A stretch of 64,000 bases of DNA. Origin: Mansonella perstans. Its lineage: Eukaryota > Nematoda > Chromadorea > Rhabditida > Onchocercidae. The notes below the pieces were generated by a model that searched no databases, was not told the origin of the DNA, and was given only the letters and a program-made list of their open reading frames with translations. Location of the stretch: the NCBI GenBank assembly GCA_037074765.1, contig JBAMDO010000096.1:124001-188000 (forward strand), given 5' to 3'. Shown here piece by piece: positions 36,175 through 49,300 of this stretch (the first letter of the stretch is position 1; each line of letters starts with the position of its first letter). Both the position numbers and the translations under genes were made by a program.

Positions 36175-39100
36175 ATGGCTCAAGCTATTAAGCTAATGAA
36201 CATGGATTATAAACGTAATGATCCACGACGTCACTATATCTTACGTGTTGCATCGCATATTTTTGCATTAAATTTATCCGAAAATAAAATTTCAAATTTA
36301 AATCCAATCCAAAATTTTTGTGACACCAATACGCCATTGCTAATTATTGCCAAAGATGAACGGGTTTGCACCTTTTTTCTTTTTTTTCCCGTACTTCCAT
36401 TTTCAATTTGTAAAAATTTCATAACTAAATGATTGATTAGTTCAATTTTAATAAAAAGAAAAATGAATAAATTTAAAAATTGCTACAGCAAAAAATTCAA
36501 ATTTCAGAAAAATACATTTGATTTTTCAAATATAATGAAAAATGTTCATCATTCTGATTTAACACAAGTGATCTTTTACAAACATGACGGAATTGCCTTA
36601 CCAATGGATAATTATAAAAGTAAAATATCCGTACTTTCATTACGTGGCCATCCAACCGATGCATTAATTCGTTCAGCACGAGAAGTTGGTAATTTAACTA
36701 ATTATTTCAAAATATTAATTAATCATAATTGATCGTTTTTTTTTTCTCTTTTTTTTTTTTTAATTCATTGGTATATATTCATAATGAAAAGTAAACTTGC
36801 CTTTTTTTTTAGATATTCAAGCAAGCAATTGCAAATGATTCTGAAACAAACGCAAATAGTCATTTATGTAAAATTTTAAATGAATTTGAAATGTGCATTA
36901 AGCCAGTCAATGCTAAAGGTAATTTGTAATTTTTGACAAAAAAAAATATGGTTTAAAATATTTAAATTATAACTTATATATGCAAAATTATTTTATACTA
37001 AACCAAAGAAAAGAAAATTCTCTTTAAACTTTATTTTATCAATTGTTAAATATTTCCAAAACAAGAAAAAAATTGATTGTAGTTTTAGAAAATTTTCGAA
37101 AAAAACAATCTATACGTGATGAGATTAATTATTGGAAAGGTCGAAAGGATGATGTTGCATTGCAATATTCTGAAATATTTCAAATTCTTGATGTGAAACT
37201 TGAAACACTCGCCAATTGTCGCATTGATGAAATTTATGAAATTATTGATGCAATTGAAGAATACTTAAATCAACTTTGGAACTGTGAACAGTCATTTCCA
37301 CAAAATCGTATGGAACAAATTATGGATACTATTGGTAAATTAATTGAGGAAAAAAAATGCAATGTTTTTCTTGAAATTTTTTCATATAATTATCATTTTA
37401 AAATTTTTTTCAAATGGTATGAATACTGATAAAATTGTTGGCCATTTTTGATAAGTTATATACCATTTGAGTTTTTATTTAGCTCATTTTAAGTTACATA
37501 TAATCTCTTTAATATAAAGTATTTCAATTTTTCATTATAATTAAATTTTATGCAACATAGGTGTATATTAATGGGTGCTGTGAATGATTTGAAATGAGTT
37601 TATGAATACCACACGTGGATACTATCATTATCATTACTAGAAAATAGATTGTTATCATATCATTATTAAGAAGTATAATAGCTTAACTTAATGACAGAAT
37701 ATAACTCAAACTTAAAAAGAAAAAAACTCTTAATAGGATTCTTACTCTATATTAACTATGCGGTATATTTGATTAAATATTAATTTCAACATTATTCAAT
37801 GTAATCTCATTAATTAAATATAGCAATTGAATATAAAGTAGTTTTTTTTTTTTTGATGTAAATGTTATATTTCTTTCAGGTTTGTTAATTATTAATTGTA
37901 TAACAAATAAAATTAAAATTCATAATTTATGGGAAAGTGATACGACTGATACAGCGACCGATCTATTACGTACTATTATTTCCATTTGTGAACAATGGAT
38001 ATTTGCAATTACAACACTTATTGAACAGTGGAAGCAAGATATTGATAATCCCTGGAAGGATGATAATTTATCAATAATTTCAACTTTCAAAACTCTTCAA
38101 AATCATACTGATAACGTAGGCAAATGAGTAATAAAATATCTGCGGTTAATAGATATCTGTATCAGCTCTGTTGATAATACAAAATTTTCAAAAAATTAAT
38201 TTATAAAAATTACAATGTATTAATAATGATAATTTTTCCTTTTGCAGATTTTATCGTTGAAATTATTAAGCAAACAAATGAATGAATTAATAGAAGATAG
38301 GAATGGACAAAAAAAAATGGAACAAATTATTCGAAATGTTTTTGGCACAATGCCTTTCTTTACCTGTGATATTTCAATGCAACAAAATTGGAAAACTAAA
38401 TTACTGGTAAAATAAATCACATTCTTATTTCATTTCCCAATGATAATTATTTCAATTTCAAGATTTTTATCTTATTGAAAATGTTTCCACAGAGTAATTA
38501 ATAATAAAATTAAAAATGATTTTATCCGTAGTATCTTTAATGTTTTTGCATTTACAACTGTTTGTATTATTCATATTTTGCTCAAAAAGAAAAAAAAAAA
38601 AAAAGAAAAGGAATTCAAATGTTAATCTGCTCGCACAGCTATATTTTAAAAGTTTAAGTTAATTAAATTTTCAATAAAGAAAAAAAAATTTGAAGAAAAG
38701 GGAAATTTTTACAATTTTTTTCAACCAATTATTTGGATCTGGTTTCTTTGGAATTAAAATTTTATTTAAATTGTAAAAGAAGTTTTAATCAATTTTGAAT
38801 CACTTTTATTTTTTTGGCAAGTGTTAAATTAACTTCAGTTTTACAGGTTAGAAAAGATTTATAATTAATTTCGCACAGACTGTCACAAGTTTTTAAGATT
38901 TTTACAACTAATTCAGGAAGCAGAACGATCCATCGAACCAATCCTGGAAAGTATATTACCAGTTTTAAGGAAACACTTAAAATTTAATCAACTCAACGAT
39001 GACGTTGTATGTTTTTAAACAAAAAAAAAAAAAAAATTTGAAAAAAAGGAAAATTTTTGTTCAATTTTTTTCAACCAATTATTTGAATCTGGTTTCTTTG

Positions 39101-40366
39101 AAATTTAAACTTTCTTTAATTTGTAAAAGAAGGATCATAAAAATTGAGCAAAAAAAAAACAGCATTGAAGTGGAAAAGATATATTCACTGATAACAAAAC
39201 GATGGCAAAATATGTATGGATTGATAGAAATAAAGGATTAATATTTATATTTGAAATCTTGATTGAACAATTTATTAAAAAACAAAAAAAAAAAAGGAAA
39301 AAAAAAGTTCTATCACAAATCCTAATAATATAGAAGATTTTAATTAAGAACAGCAATATAATATGCCATCTCAAATCATGTACTTCATTCCTATATTATT
39401 TGTATTTTTAAATTTTTAGGCGATCACTAATCTAATTAAATTCAAACATTTTTTGAATCGTCCAAGTATCAAGCAAAAACTTTCCGTAGAAAGGTAAAAT
39501 ATTTCATTTTTATTACCATTTATTGTTGGTAAATAGAATATAAAAATTTAATTTACTTACAAAAAAGAAGAGAAAATATTCCAATTATTTTTAATATACT
39601 TCAATGTTTTTAATTTAGGGAAGCGCTACTTAGTCGCTTGGCAAATGCGGTAGAAGCGCAAAAACGTGAAGTAACTGAACGAATCACAAATAATGATATA
39701 CCAGCTGGACAATATCTCACCGAAATTGCTACTAGGCTTATCTCGATTCGACGAGAAATTAATAAGGTATGTTTTTAAATGAAATTTTTGCTGTATTTTA
39801 ATTTGGATTGAAATTTTTGATAAATTATATGGCTAAAAAAGAAAAAATCTTGTAAATAGCATGTTTATTTTTTAAATAAATTCTTATTAATATTAATTTT
39901 ACAATGAAATTTTTGAGAAATTTTTATTTTCGAATTTTGTTTATTAACTTGTTTCTTTTTAAAATAATTCTCGGAATAATGAATAATATTGAAAAATAAA
40001 TGAGTAACTTTTGAAGTGAAGGAAATGTAATTATGCAAGTAAAAATTAATTTAAATTCAACCATACTATCACTAATATTATCGTATTATTTTTCAGATCG
40101 AGAAATTGCTTATTTTTTGATTTCAAAAAAAAAGTTTCAAAGCAATGGATAATAGTTTAATATATTATCGTATTATTTTAAGGTCGAAAATATCAAGATA
40201 GTATGCGATAGTCTAATATATTATCGTATTATTTTAAGGTCGAAAATATCAAGATAGTATGCGATGAATTGTTAAATGATTTAACAAATTATAAAATGAT
40301 TGAAGCAAAAATTCAAAATGCAATTGATGCAATGCGTACACTGGAATCAGATTCGTTTACTATCTG
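36175..40366 (+). other. DYNC2H1: Dynein-2 exons 1-10: N-terminal tail
   Basis: Exons: 36175-36363, 36508-36684, 36813-36918, 37083-37334, 37880-38115, 38248-38406, 38917-39006, 39420-39493, 39619-39766, 40239-40366 (residues 1 to about 520). The tail holds the dimerisation and subunit-binding region. It is less conserved than the motor. Anchors to the human protein include ISICEQW (exon 5), FLNRPS (exon 8) and the exon 2/3 join giving SAREIFKQA. Boundaries of exons 2-4 were set by phase. Confidence 0.85.
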
Positions 40367-43300
40367 GTAAGTAAGCAAAGCAAGCAACAAACAGAAATAT
40401 CAAAAATTGAAATAAAAAAAGTTAAAAATTGAAAAGGAAAATTAAAAAGAGAAAGAAAAAGATTCGTAAATGTATGATGTAATTAAAATCAACATGCAAT
40501 AAAATTTCACAAAGTACTTGAAGTATTTTTTAAAATAAACTGCAATTTTAAATTTTAAAATTTAATTTTTCCTTTCCTAAACATGTGCGATGAAGGTAGA
40601 ATGTTTGTTTTAGGTGCGAAGAAATGATTGAAATTATTGGCAATTCAACAAGCTCAATTGCACTTGAAACAAATGGTAAACTAATGCGTATCGAACAGAA
40701 AAGTGGTAATTTAATTGTCAACTACAGCGATCGTTTAGTTCAGCTTCTCAGAGAAGTACGTCAACTAATTGGTCTTGGATTTGCTGTACCGCGAAAAATT
40801 ATTGAATGTGCTAATACCAGTGAACAATTCTACAAATATGCAATCGTTCTTAAACAGGTAAAATTAAAATTCTTCAAATTTTTTTTGAGATTTTTTTAAA
40901 TGAAATTTGATTGAAATATTTTTATTTGTAATATGTAATTTAGGTGTTCGCTAAAATTTGGTAGCTATTGAAAATTTCAAGAAAAACAAAAAATGCTAAA
41001 ATTCATAGTTATCAACCAAATTCAAACATAATCCAAATCACTAATGATAAATAAATTATTGGGATAAAATTAGATAGTTTTAAATGATTACTATTATAAT
41101 GTTTCTTTTTTGAGATCGTGTGATCTAATTCATTTTGCTTGATTCTGATCACTTTCTCTAGATCACATTCTGATCACTTTCTCTTTTTTGTTTAATTTTG
41201 ATCATTCTCACAGAGTTCTATTGATTTATCCTATCTCTTTATGATCACTGTACTGATAATTCCTGATTTATTTTGTTTGATTCTTATCACTATCTGGAAA
41301 TCTGTTTCATTTTGTTCGAATTTAATCACTTTGCAATTTACACTTCGAAAAAATTGAATTAAATTTCACATTTGAAGGTCGCACATTTCTATAATTCGGT
41401 GGATCAACAAATGCTTCCATGCCAACAGGCAATGATGTTAGATGAAGCTTTAGCTTTTGAAAAATTAATATTAACTGGAAAGAAAGGTGAAATAACAACA
41501 AATACGGTTAGCTGGAATAATCCAAAGCATCTTCAAGAATTCATCGAAAAATTACAAGCAGCTGCTGAACGTTTAACTTTACATAATAGGTTAATTATTA
41601 CATCCGTAATAAACGTTGTATGTTTGTTACTGCGCAAGTAATACAATCAAAAAAAAAAATTATCATTAATAATTAAAATGCAAACTTACTACCATTTAAT
41701 TTTGAGTGATATAAATATCACGTGGAAATGCCAAAATTTGAACTTTTAACAGTCTTTACTTAGGACAAAAAGAGTGGGAAAATAATGAGAAATAAAGTAC
41801 AAATTTTCTCCATTATAATTTTAATTCAATCTCTAACCTTTTTTCTATCATCATAGACGATTACGAAAATCACATAGCGAAATTTGTGATAAGATCAAGC
41901 AGTTAATGGATTTGGATCTTCTCAAGGAAATCAATAAATGGAAAGATATTATGGTTGAGATAAGAAGTAAAATAGCGCAGCAAGAACGTTGTATTGGTAA
42001 TCGAAATAATATGATACCATGGTTATCACATTGGGATCATCAACTTTATAAGGTTCATTACTACAATTATCAGGATTTGTTTTTGTTTCTCTCTTGCAAA
42101 AAAGCTTGTACAAATTTTTGGGTACAGTCTAGCAAGAAATTCAAATAGCTTCCCTCGGATTTTCATGGATCGAACAAAGCGCACGAAAGATCACATAAAC
42201 CGTGGCGCTTACGACAACAATGTCCCCTTGTCTCGTCGGCTGAATCGATTCTAAGGAAGTACATTCCTTAACCAGAAAAGAAAACTCTAGCTTGGGCTTT
42301 CATCAATCTTTCTGATAAAGTTCCTTTTAAAATTTCAAAAAATTTATTTTTTTTACAGACATTACAATTGCAATATCGGTGGGGTATTGAAAGTCTTCAC
42401 ATGCAAATTCCATTAATTCAAGCTCAGCTAGTATTTAAGTAATGTTTCATTTATGAACTTTTTTTAAGTAAATCAAAGTATTGAAGTTAAAATGTAAATG
42501 AAACTTTCCATATTTCTTTTCAATTTCAATAAATATGTAACTGAACTTTCTGACGTTCATAATGTGAGAGTTTAAAATAAGTGTGATTTTTGCGTTTTAT
42601 TTAGATTGCAACCGGTAAATTTTTTTTGCAGAGATCAACAACTGGAATTACGACCACCATTGGAGGAAATTCGTGCAAAATATTATCGTGAATTACGAAA
42701 ATTTATCAGTATTCCACAAAAATTTCATGGTGTTCAAGAAACCGAAAAAGTAAGCAAAAAGGAAGTTTTCTTTTTTTCGTTTTGAATACGTACTGTTCAA
42801 ATTATATATTACGTGGAAACGTGAAGTTCCATGAATGAATGATCAGAGTCTTGTTAGATTATGAAACGTTTGCAATGTTATACATGATCATACGTGTTCA
42901 TGTTAATCTTTAGTCCTAGCGTTTTAATTTACTTTAAAGTAATTAAAACAGATTGAAATAACGCATCACGCCTGAGAAAAGGTTTGGTAATATTTTTGAG
43001 TTTGCTTAAGAATTTTGCAAATTTACGATTTGTTGCCAAAACTTTCGCAGTCAAAAAAAAAAAAAAAAGACAAGAAATAAATCAAGATATGCATTATGCA
43101 TTATCATTATGTAATAATGTGCAATAAATAATAAAGGCCAATGAATTTGTTCAATTGAACAATAATTTTAGGCTAATGAATTTTTTGCAAAAATGATCGA
43201 ACAAAATGCGAATCGATTTTGGAGTGTTTACGAAAAAGCCGAACAACTATTTGAGAAGCTTGTTAATGTTGGCAACGAGTTTGAAGTTAGAATAAATTCT

Positions 43301-46300
43301 CAGATTATTTTTCAAAAAAATTGATTTTGAAATGAGAAATAAAGTGAGCTTATACGCCAATATATACATTGGCTATTTTTAAGAATCAAATCATTTGATG
43401 AAACAAAAAAATTTCGATACAAAACTTATTTTACATAGTTAAAAAACAGCCAAGTCAAAAGCTATCATGCATTTTACCAGAAGGATATCAATAATTTTGA
43501 TGACAGTTTTTCTTGAAAAATTTTTCTTGTTTTTAAAATTTTGGTAAAAAATTCTTTAATAAAAAATTTTTGTAGAATTGGATTGTTTTGGGACAAGTTG
43601 ATCTGGAAAGCTTAATAACAAAACATTTCAAACAAGCTGTAGACTGGGAACATCAAATTAAACTACTAAAAGGTAGAGGAAGAAATGCGGAAAAATTACC
43701 CAGGTAAAAAAGCAAACAAAAATAAAAAAGGAAAATTGATATTTTTTTAAAGTCAAACAATTAATTTACGCCTCCAGAACTATTACTTGTTTTTCAGGAT
43801 GTTTTAGTTGTTTTAATTTATAATGGTTAATGCTTTTCCCATCATTTCATAATTTTCACTGTAAATTTCGCTTCAATATCAGTAAATCAGAAAATGAATT
43901 ATATGCACCAGATTAGATGCTTTTTTGAAAGTTCAAATTTCAAAAAAAAAAAAAAAAAAACTCTTTTCTACTTCTATCATTACTATTTCAATGGTTTTCT
44001 TTGTTCTGTTTGCTAAAAAGTTAAATTTTAAACTCATACCAGTTGATTTGTTTTTTTTAATCATCAGCAAGAGATCCATCTTAGGCTGCGTACATATTTG
44101 TCACAATTTGACTAATTTCAAATAATCCACATTAAAAACAAAAAAAAAATTGTGAAACATTACAGTGAAATAAAATTGGAATGTATTGTTGTTTCAACAT
44201 CAGCAGTTAAAATTGCCATCGATGATATGCTACAACGCTTGTACGATACATTGATATGGACATTGAGATATTCAATCAACAATGAAATTCATGTAATGTT
44301 TTCTTATTAATTTTTAATTCAGTAAGTGACGAATGATCATAGTTACTCGCATACTGTACTATCGGAACATATTGTTAAAGTTATACGGATATTTTTTGAA
44401 ATTCAGAAAAGGAAAAATTCAATACATAGATTTTTAATCATTCATGTTGTTGTTTCACTTTCCACTTTTTTTTTTTTTTTTTTTTTGCAGAATATCACAC
44501 ATTTTCTAAATCAGGCAATTGAAGTACTAAGTACTAGACCACAATCAGTTGCCGAAATTGCAAATGCAAATCAGAAGCATATTGAATTTGGAAAATCCAA
44601 TAAAGAGGTCTTTTTTTTTTTTTTTTTTTGAAAAAAGTTTGATTTCAGTATAATTACTTTAGCATTTGATAATTTTACTTTATTTAATTTGAATTCAAAC
44701 TTTTCTTTTTAGTTAAAAAGGACGCTTGTTTTAATTGAGGAAAAAAATGTTTTACTAAGATCAATTGGTGGAAGTGGTGCTGAACAATTACCAATTGTGT
44801 TACAATTATGGGAGAAATTTGAGCTAATGTTAGACAGCCATCAGTTGATGATCAAAGAGCAGGTTTGTTATTTTAATCAGATTTAGATGTAAACATATCC
44901 TTTTTTCATTTTTTAAAATTTTTTCTCCATATTTTCTATTCTTGTAAAGAAATGAAATATCGTCTTTTAACGTGATAATTATTTAAATATTTTACATAGA
45001 AAACTGTTGACCGTTTTTAGTTCTTTACATTCAATTCATTAAAAAAATCACTTGGTCGAAAATAAAAGAGTTAAAAAAAACTTTCAACAAATGACCAAAA
45101 CAGTAACAATTCTTTTAATGTCAGAAAAATATAGTAAATGTTAAATTCTACTGATTTCTGAAAAAAATCACACATTTGCTATTTAAATATCTGTTTAGCA
45201 TTTTACTGGTAACTTTTGTTTATCTATTAACCAATAAATAATTTAAATCTTTACTTTTCAATGTTTACATTTATAATTGAAATTATTTTATAATTAAAGC
45301 AATTATGCACTTATAATTAAAAGTAATCGATGCAGTAGTACGATATATAAGACCAAAATAGCCGTTATTATATTTGTTAAAAATTGATCAAATCAATTAA
45401 AATTAATTCTTCGCTTTTTTTTATTTTTATTTAGATGGAAACACTGAAATCAAATGTTGCCATACGCTTAAAATCATTAAATAATGAAATTGAAAAGTTA
45501 TTTGTTCGTTGGAATCAATTCAAACCAAAAAATGACATTCCTGATGGTGACAGAAGTGCAATGCTTGGATCAATTGAATTTATTAAAGAAAAACGCGAAG
45601 AATTCAATGAGTTACAACAGAAACGCAATGAACTATTGTATGAGAAATTTTTGAAATTTCAAATATTTTCATGTATTTTTTAGTTAGGTCATATTTTTTA
45701 TATGAAAAAAATATAAGATCAAATGGTCAAACTTAATGATGAAGCGCCATATGATTAATGGAAGTGGATAGATAGATGAAAAATTATCATTTAATGGAAA
45801 TGGATAGATAGATGAAAAATTATCATTTAAATATTGTTCTTTTTTCATTTATTGATTATTCAATTATCTATTGAAGTATTTCACATCATTTTCAAAATCT
45901 GGTAGAAATAAAAAAATTAAATTTAAATAATTTAGAGATCTGTAGAAAAAAAAAGAAAAAAACTTTTTAGATTTGGTTTTGATTTTTTTTTTTGAAATAT
46001 TTCGTTGTGAAAACTTTTTTTAGAGTTGAATGTGAACAATTTAATATTGAAAAATTAGAAATGCCATTTTTTGATGAAATGGAAAATGATCTTAAAAACT
46101 GTGAAAATAATTGGTTATTGTATGAGCAATTTAATATTGGTTTACAAGAAATGGCTAATGAAGAATGGATTTTATTCAGGTAACTAATCGTTTATCACTT
46201 TTTTCTATTACTTAATAATTAATCGTTAACATTACTATTCCTAATTAGCAAGTATTAAGTGGTGAATTATTGTACTGCTAATTTGAGTTTTTATGCTATT

Positions 46301-49300
46301 TACTGCATCATTTTCCTAAGAGACAAAATGATCATAGTGGCATACATCTTTAAACGTACAAAAATCAATGTCAAAGTGTAAAATAATCTTGGCAATGATT
46401 ATTTTAAAAAAATAATAATTTGTTGAGATGCTTTAAAATATCTTTTTTTCCCATATATGTTAATTCAGCCTTCTTGTAGCAAATTAATGCTAGCAGGTCT
46501 CTTAAGTCAAATTGTAAAACTTATTCAAAGAAAGAAATTTTTTTCGATCTTCAGATCAAAAACTTTTTTCGATTTTCACACCAAAAACTTTTTCGATTTT
46601 CGGATCAAAAACTCATAGATTTTCGGATCGAAAACTTTTTTCGATTTTCAGATCAAAAACTTATCGTTTCGAAGAATATTTGCATGAGTGGGATGATAAA
46701 TTAAAAAATTTATCACCAACGCATATTACCATTCGTTTACGCAAAGAAATTGAACAATTCAAGGTAAGAAGCATTTATGCCAAAAATTTGTTGGAAAAAA
46801 AATCTCCTCATTTTGATAAATTTACATCAAATAAAAATAATTTTTGCAAGTTACAATGCGATAGCAAATTAATTTACTATTTTATAAAATTAAAAATGAT
46901 AAATTATAAAAAAAATTCTTTTTTTTTTTCGGTTAGTTTTTTCTTTTCTTTCACTTTCAACATTTTTCTTAAAGCAATTACTTTTTTTGTTGTCGTTGTT
47001 TTTGTGTGAAATTTTCATTTCACTTTTTTGCTGTTGCACTGAAAAAAAAGGAAAAACTTTTCAAATATAATACTAATTTTTCCAAATTTTTACACACACT
47101 GACCACCAGTCTTACTAGGAAAATGAATGAATTAAGTTCACACTTACTTTTTTTTCATGCAATAATAATAGGTATTCGTAAGCTGAAATTCGTATTATTT
47201 TAATGAAATTAAATTTTTCTATTTTTCAGTAAAAAATCATTCAAATTGAAAGCAAATTTTAGGAAATGAGTGCTGGTTTGAAATATTGTCGTGGCGAAAT
47301 CTTAAGCAGTGATCATTGGTTAATGTTGTTCCGAATATTGGGTATGCCAAAAGGTACGGCACTGGAACAATTACGCTTTGGCGATTTCTTGAATGTTCAT
47401 CAAATGATTAGTGAAAATTTGGAAGCATTGAAAAATTTGAATGAGCGAGCCAAAGGTGAAGTAACAATTCGTGAAGCAATTCAAGAGCTTGAACTTTGGG
47501 CCGAACAGGTTTGATTAATTAATCTTTTTTTTCTATTTCTTATTCATAAATCTTAATAGATTTTTTTGCATCTTTGATATTTGATTTAAAAAGGATTTGA
47601 GTTTTCTCTGTTTCTTTTCATCTGATGAAAAGTCCATTCTTCATTGTCACTAGAAATTTTGTCCATAATATTTCTTTGTAAAAAAAAAGAAAAAATTTTA
47701 AAATTTAGGCAGAATTCGTTTTAACCGATTACAAACATTCGAATGGAACAGTTGTGAAAATAATCAAAGACTGGAAGGATGCATTAAATTCGGTATTTTG
47801 CATTTTGCTTACATATATATATATATATATATATATCATGAAATTGTAATAACTCTTTTTTTTTTCAATTAAAAAAATTATTTTAAAAAATTTTAAAAAA
47901 GTTTTAAAATTAAAAAAATTAAAAAAAGAAAATATACTAATTTTTATGCAAAGCAAAATATATAGCTTCATTTATGCAAAGATCTATTTTTGAATTTAAC
48001 TTTTAGTAACTTTTAAAATTATCTTTCACTTTTTTTATCGTACTTTGTCATATTATCATGATAATTCTGTCTCTATCAATATTACATGAAATTTTCTATT
48101 ATTTAAATTAAGAATTATTATTAATTAAAATTTCTTTTTTATTAGAATATTTTATTAACACGTTTATTACCATAAAAAAATTATTTAATGTATAAATTAA
48201 TTATTCAGGTGAAAGATAATGAAGCATTGCTACAGTCATTGAAAAATTCGTCCTATTATGTTCAGTTCGCCGATAAAACTTCAATTTGGGAAACACGGTA
48301 TATTAATTTTGTTAAAATTTCATTTATATGCGTGATTAAGAAAAAATTTTTTTCTCGTTCAGATTAGCTAATACTGGACAATATATACAATGGATGAATG
48401 AAATACAACGTAAATGGATTTATTTGGAGCCAATTTTTGGACGTGGCTCACTTCCATCTGAAGCATCACGTTTCAATCGAGTTGATGTGGAATTTCGTAC
48501 CGTCTTAAATGGTTTAAATTTAATTTTGTTTTAAAAATGCTTAATATACAACAAAAAAAAAATTTTTTTTGAAATGTCGTTTATCTACGTTTTAATTTTG
48601 TTCTTTTTCTGTTTGTAAAGCGCTTACTACGTTTTTTAGATCTTATCTTGAAGGAAAAAAAAATTTGACAATTCAAAATTTGGTTGATAGATGGTTAGGT
48701 TGTAAGTTTTCAGTGGAAATAGAAGATTTGAGCAAATAAGCGCAGTTGAAAATTAGGCTTAAGTAAATGAGCATAATTATTGAATTTAAGTATGAAGTTG
48801 TAGGATTAATTGAAGGTTTTTTTTAATTTCAAATGATGCAATAATAATCATAATTTTATAGATGTAGTTGGGGATTCACGTATCGTTAGCTTATGCACAC
48901 GAGCTTCTTTGCAGCGTACGTTGGAACAAATCACTGATCAACTTAATCGTTGTCAGAAAGCCTTAAATCAATTTCTCGAGGTTTGTATTACAGTTAGGAA
49001 AAAATATTAATTAATTAAATGTATTTTAATTTCTCCAATTACTAGCATTAATAGCTTTTTTTTATCTGGAAATAATGTTTATCAGCAATCATTTCGAAAA
49101 ATGATATTTTTTTTTTGAGTATTTCAGGAAAAACGGAATGCTTTTCCTCGATTTTATTTCTTGGGTGATGATGATTTGTTAGAAATGTTAGGTCAATTAA
49201 AAAATGCAACAGTAATCCAAGCACATCTTAAGAAACTTTTCCAGGTATGCTTGCTATTAAGACTAATTAAATTAACGCCAGAAAATCACTTCAAACCTAA

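Larger units (their letters stand above)
40614..46763 (+). other. DYNC2H1: Dynein-2 exons 11-23: distal tail region
   Basis: Exons: 40614-40857, 41378-41589, 41857-42052, 42359-42438, 42632-42749, 43172-43285, 43576-43703, 44166-44292, 44491-44607, 44713-44862, 45435-45637, 46024-46179, 46652-46763 (about residues 520-1172). Landmarks: [19 protein letters not shown] (exon 11), [15 protein letters not shown] (12), [14 protein letters not shown] (15), [10 protein letters not shown] (17), ESHQL-like [10 protein letters not shown] (20), [10 protein letters not shown] (22), RFEEYLHEW (23). All joins preserve phase. Confidence 0.92.
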
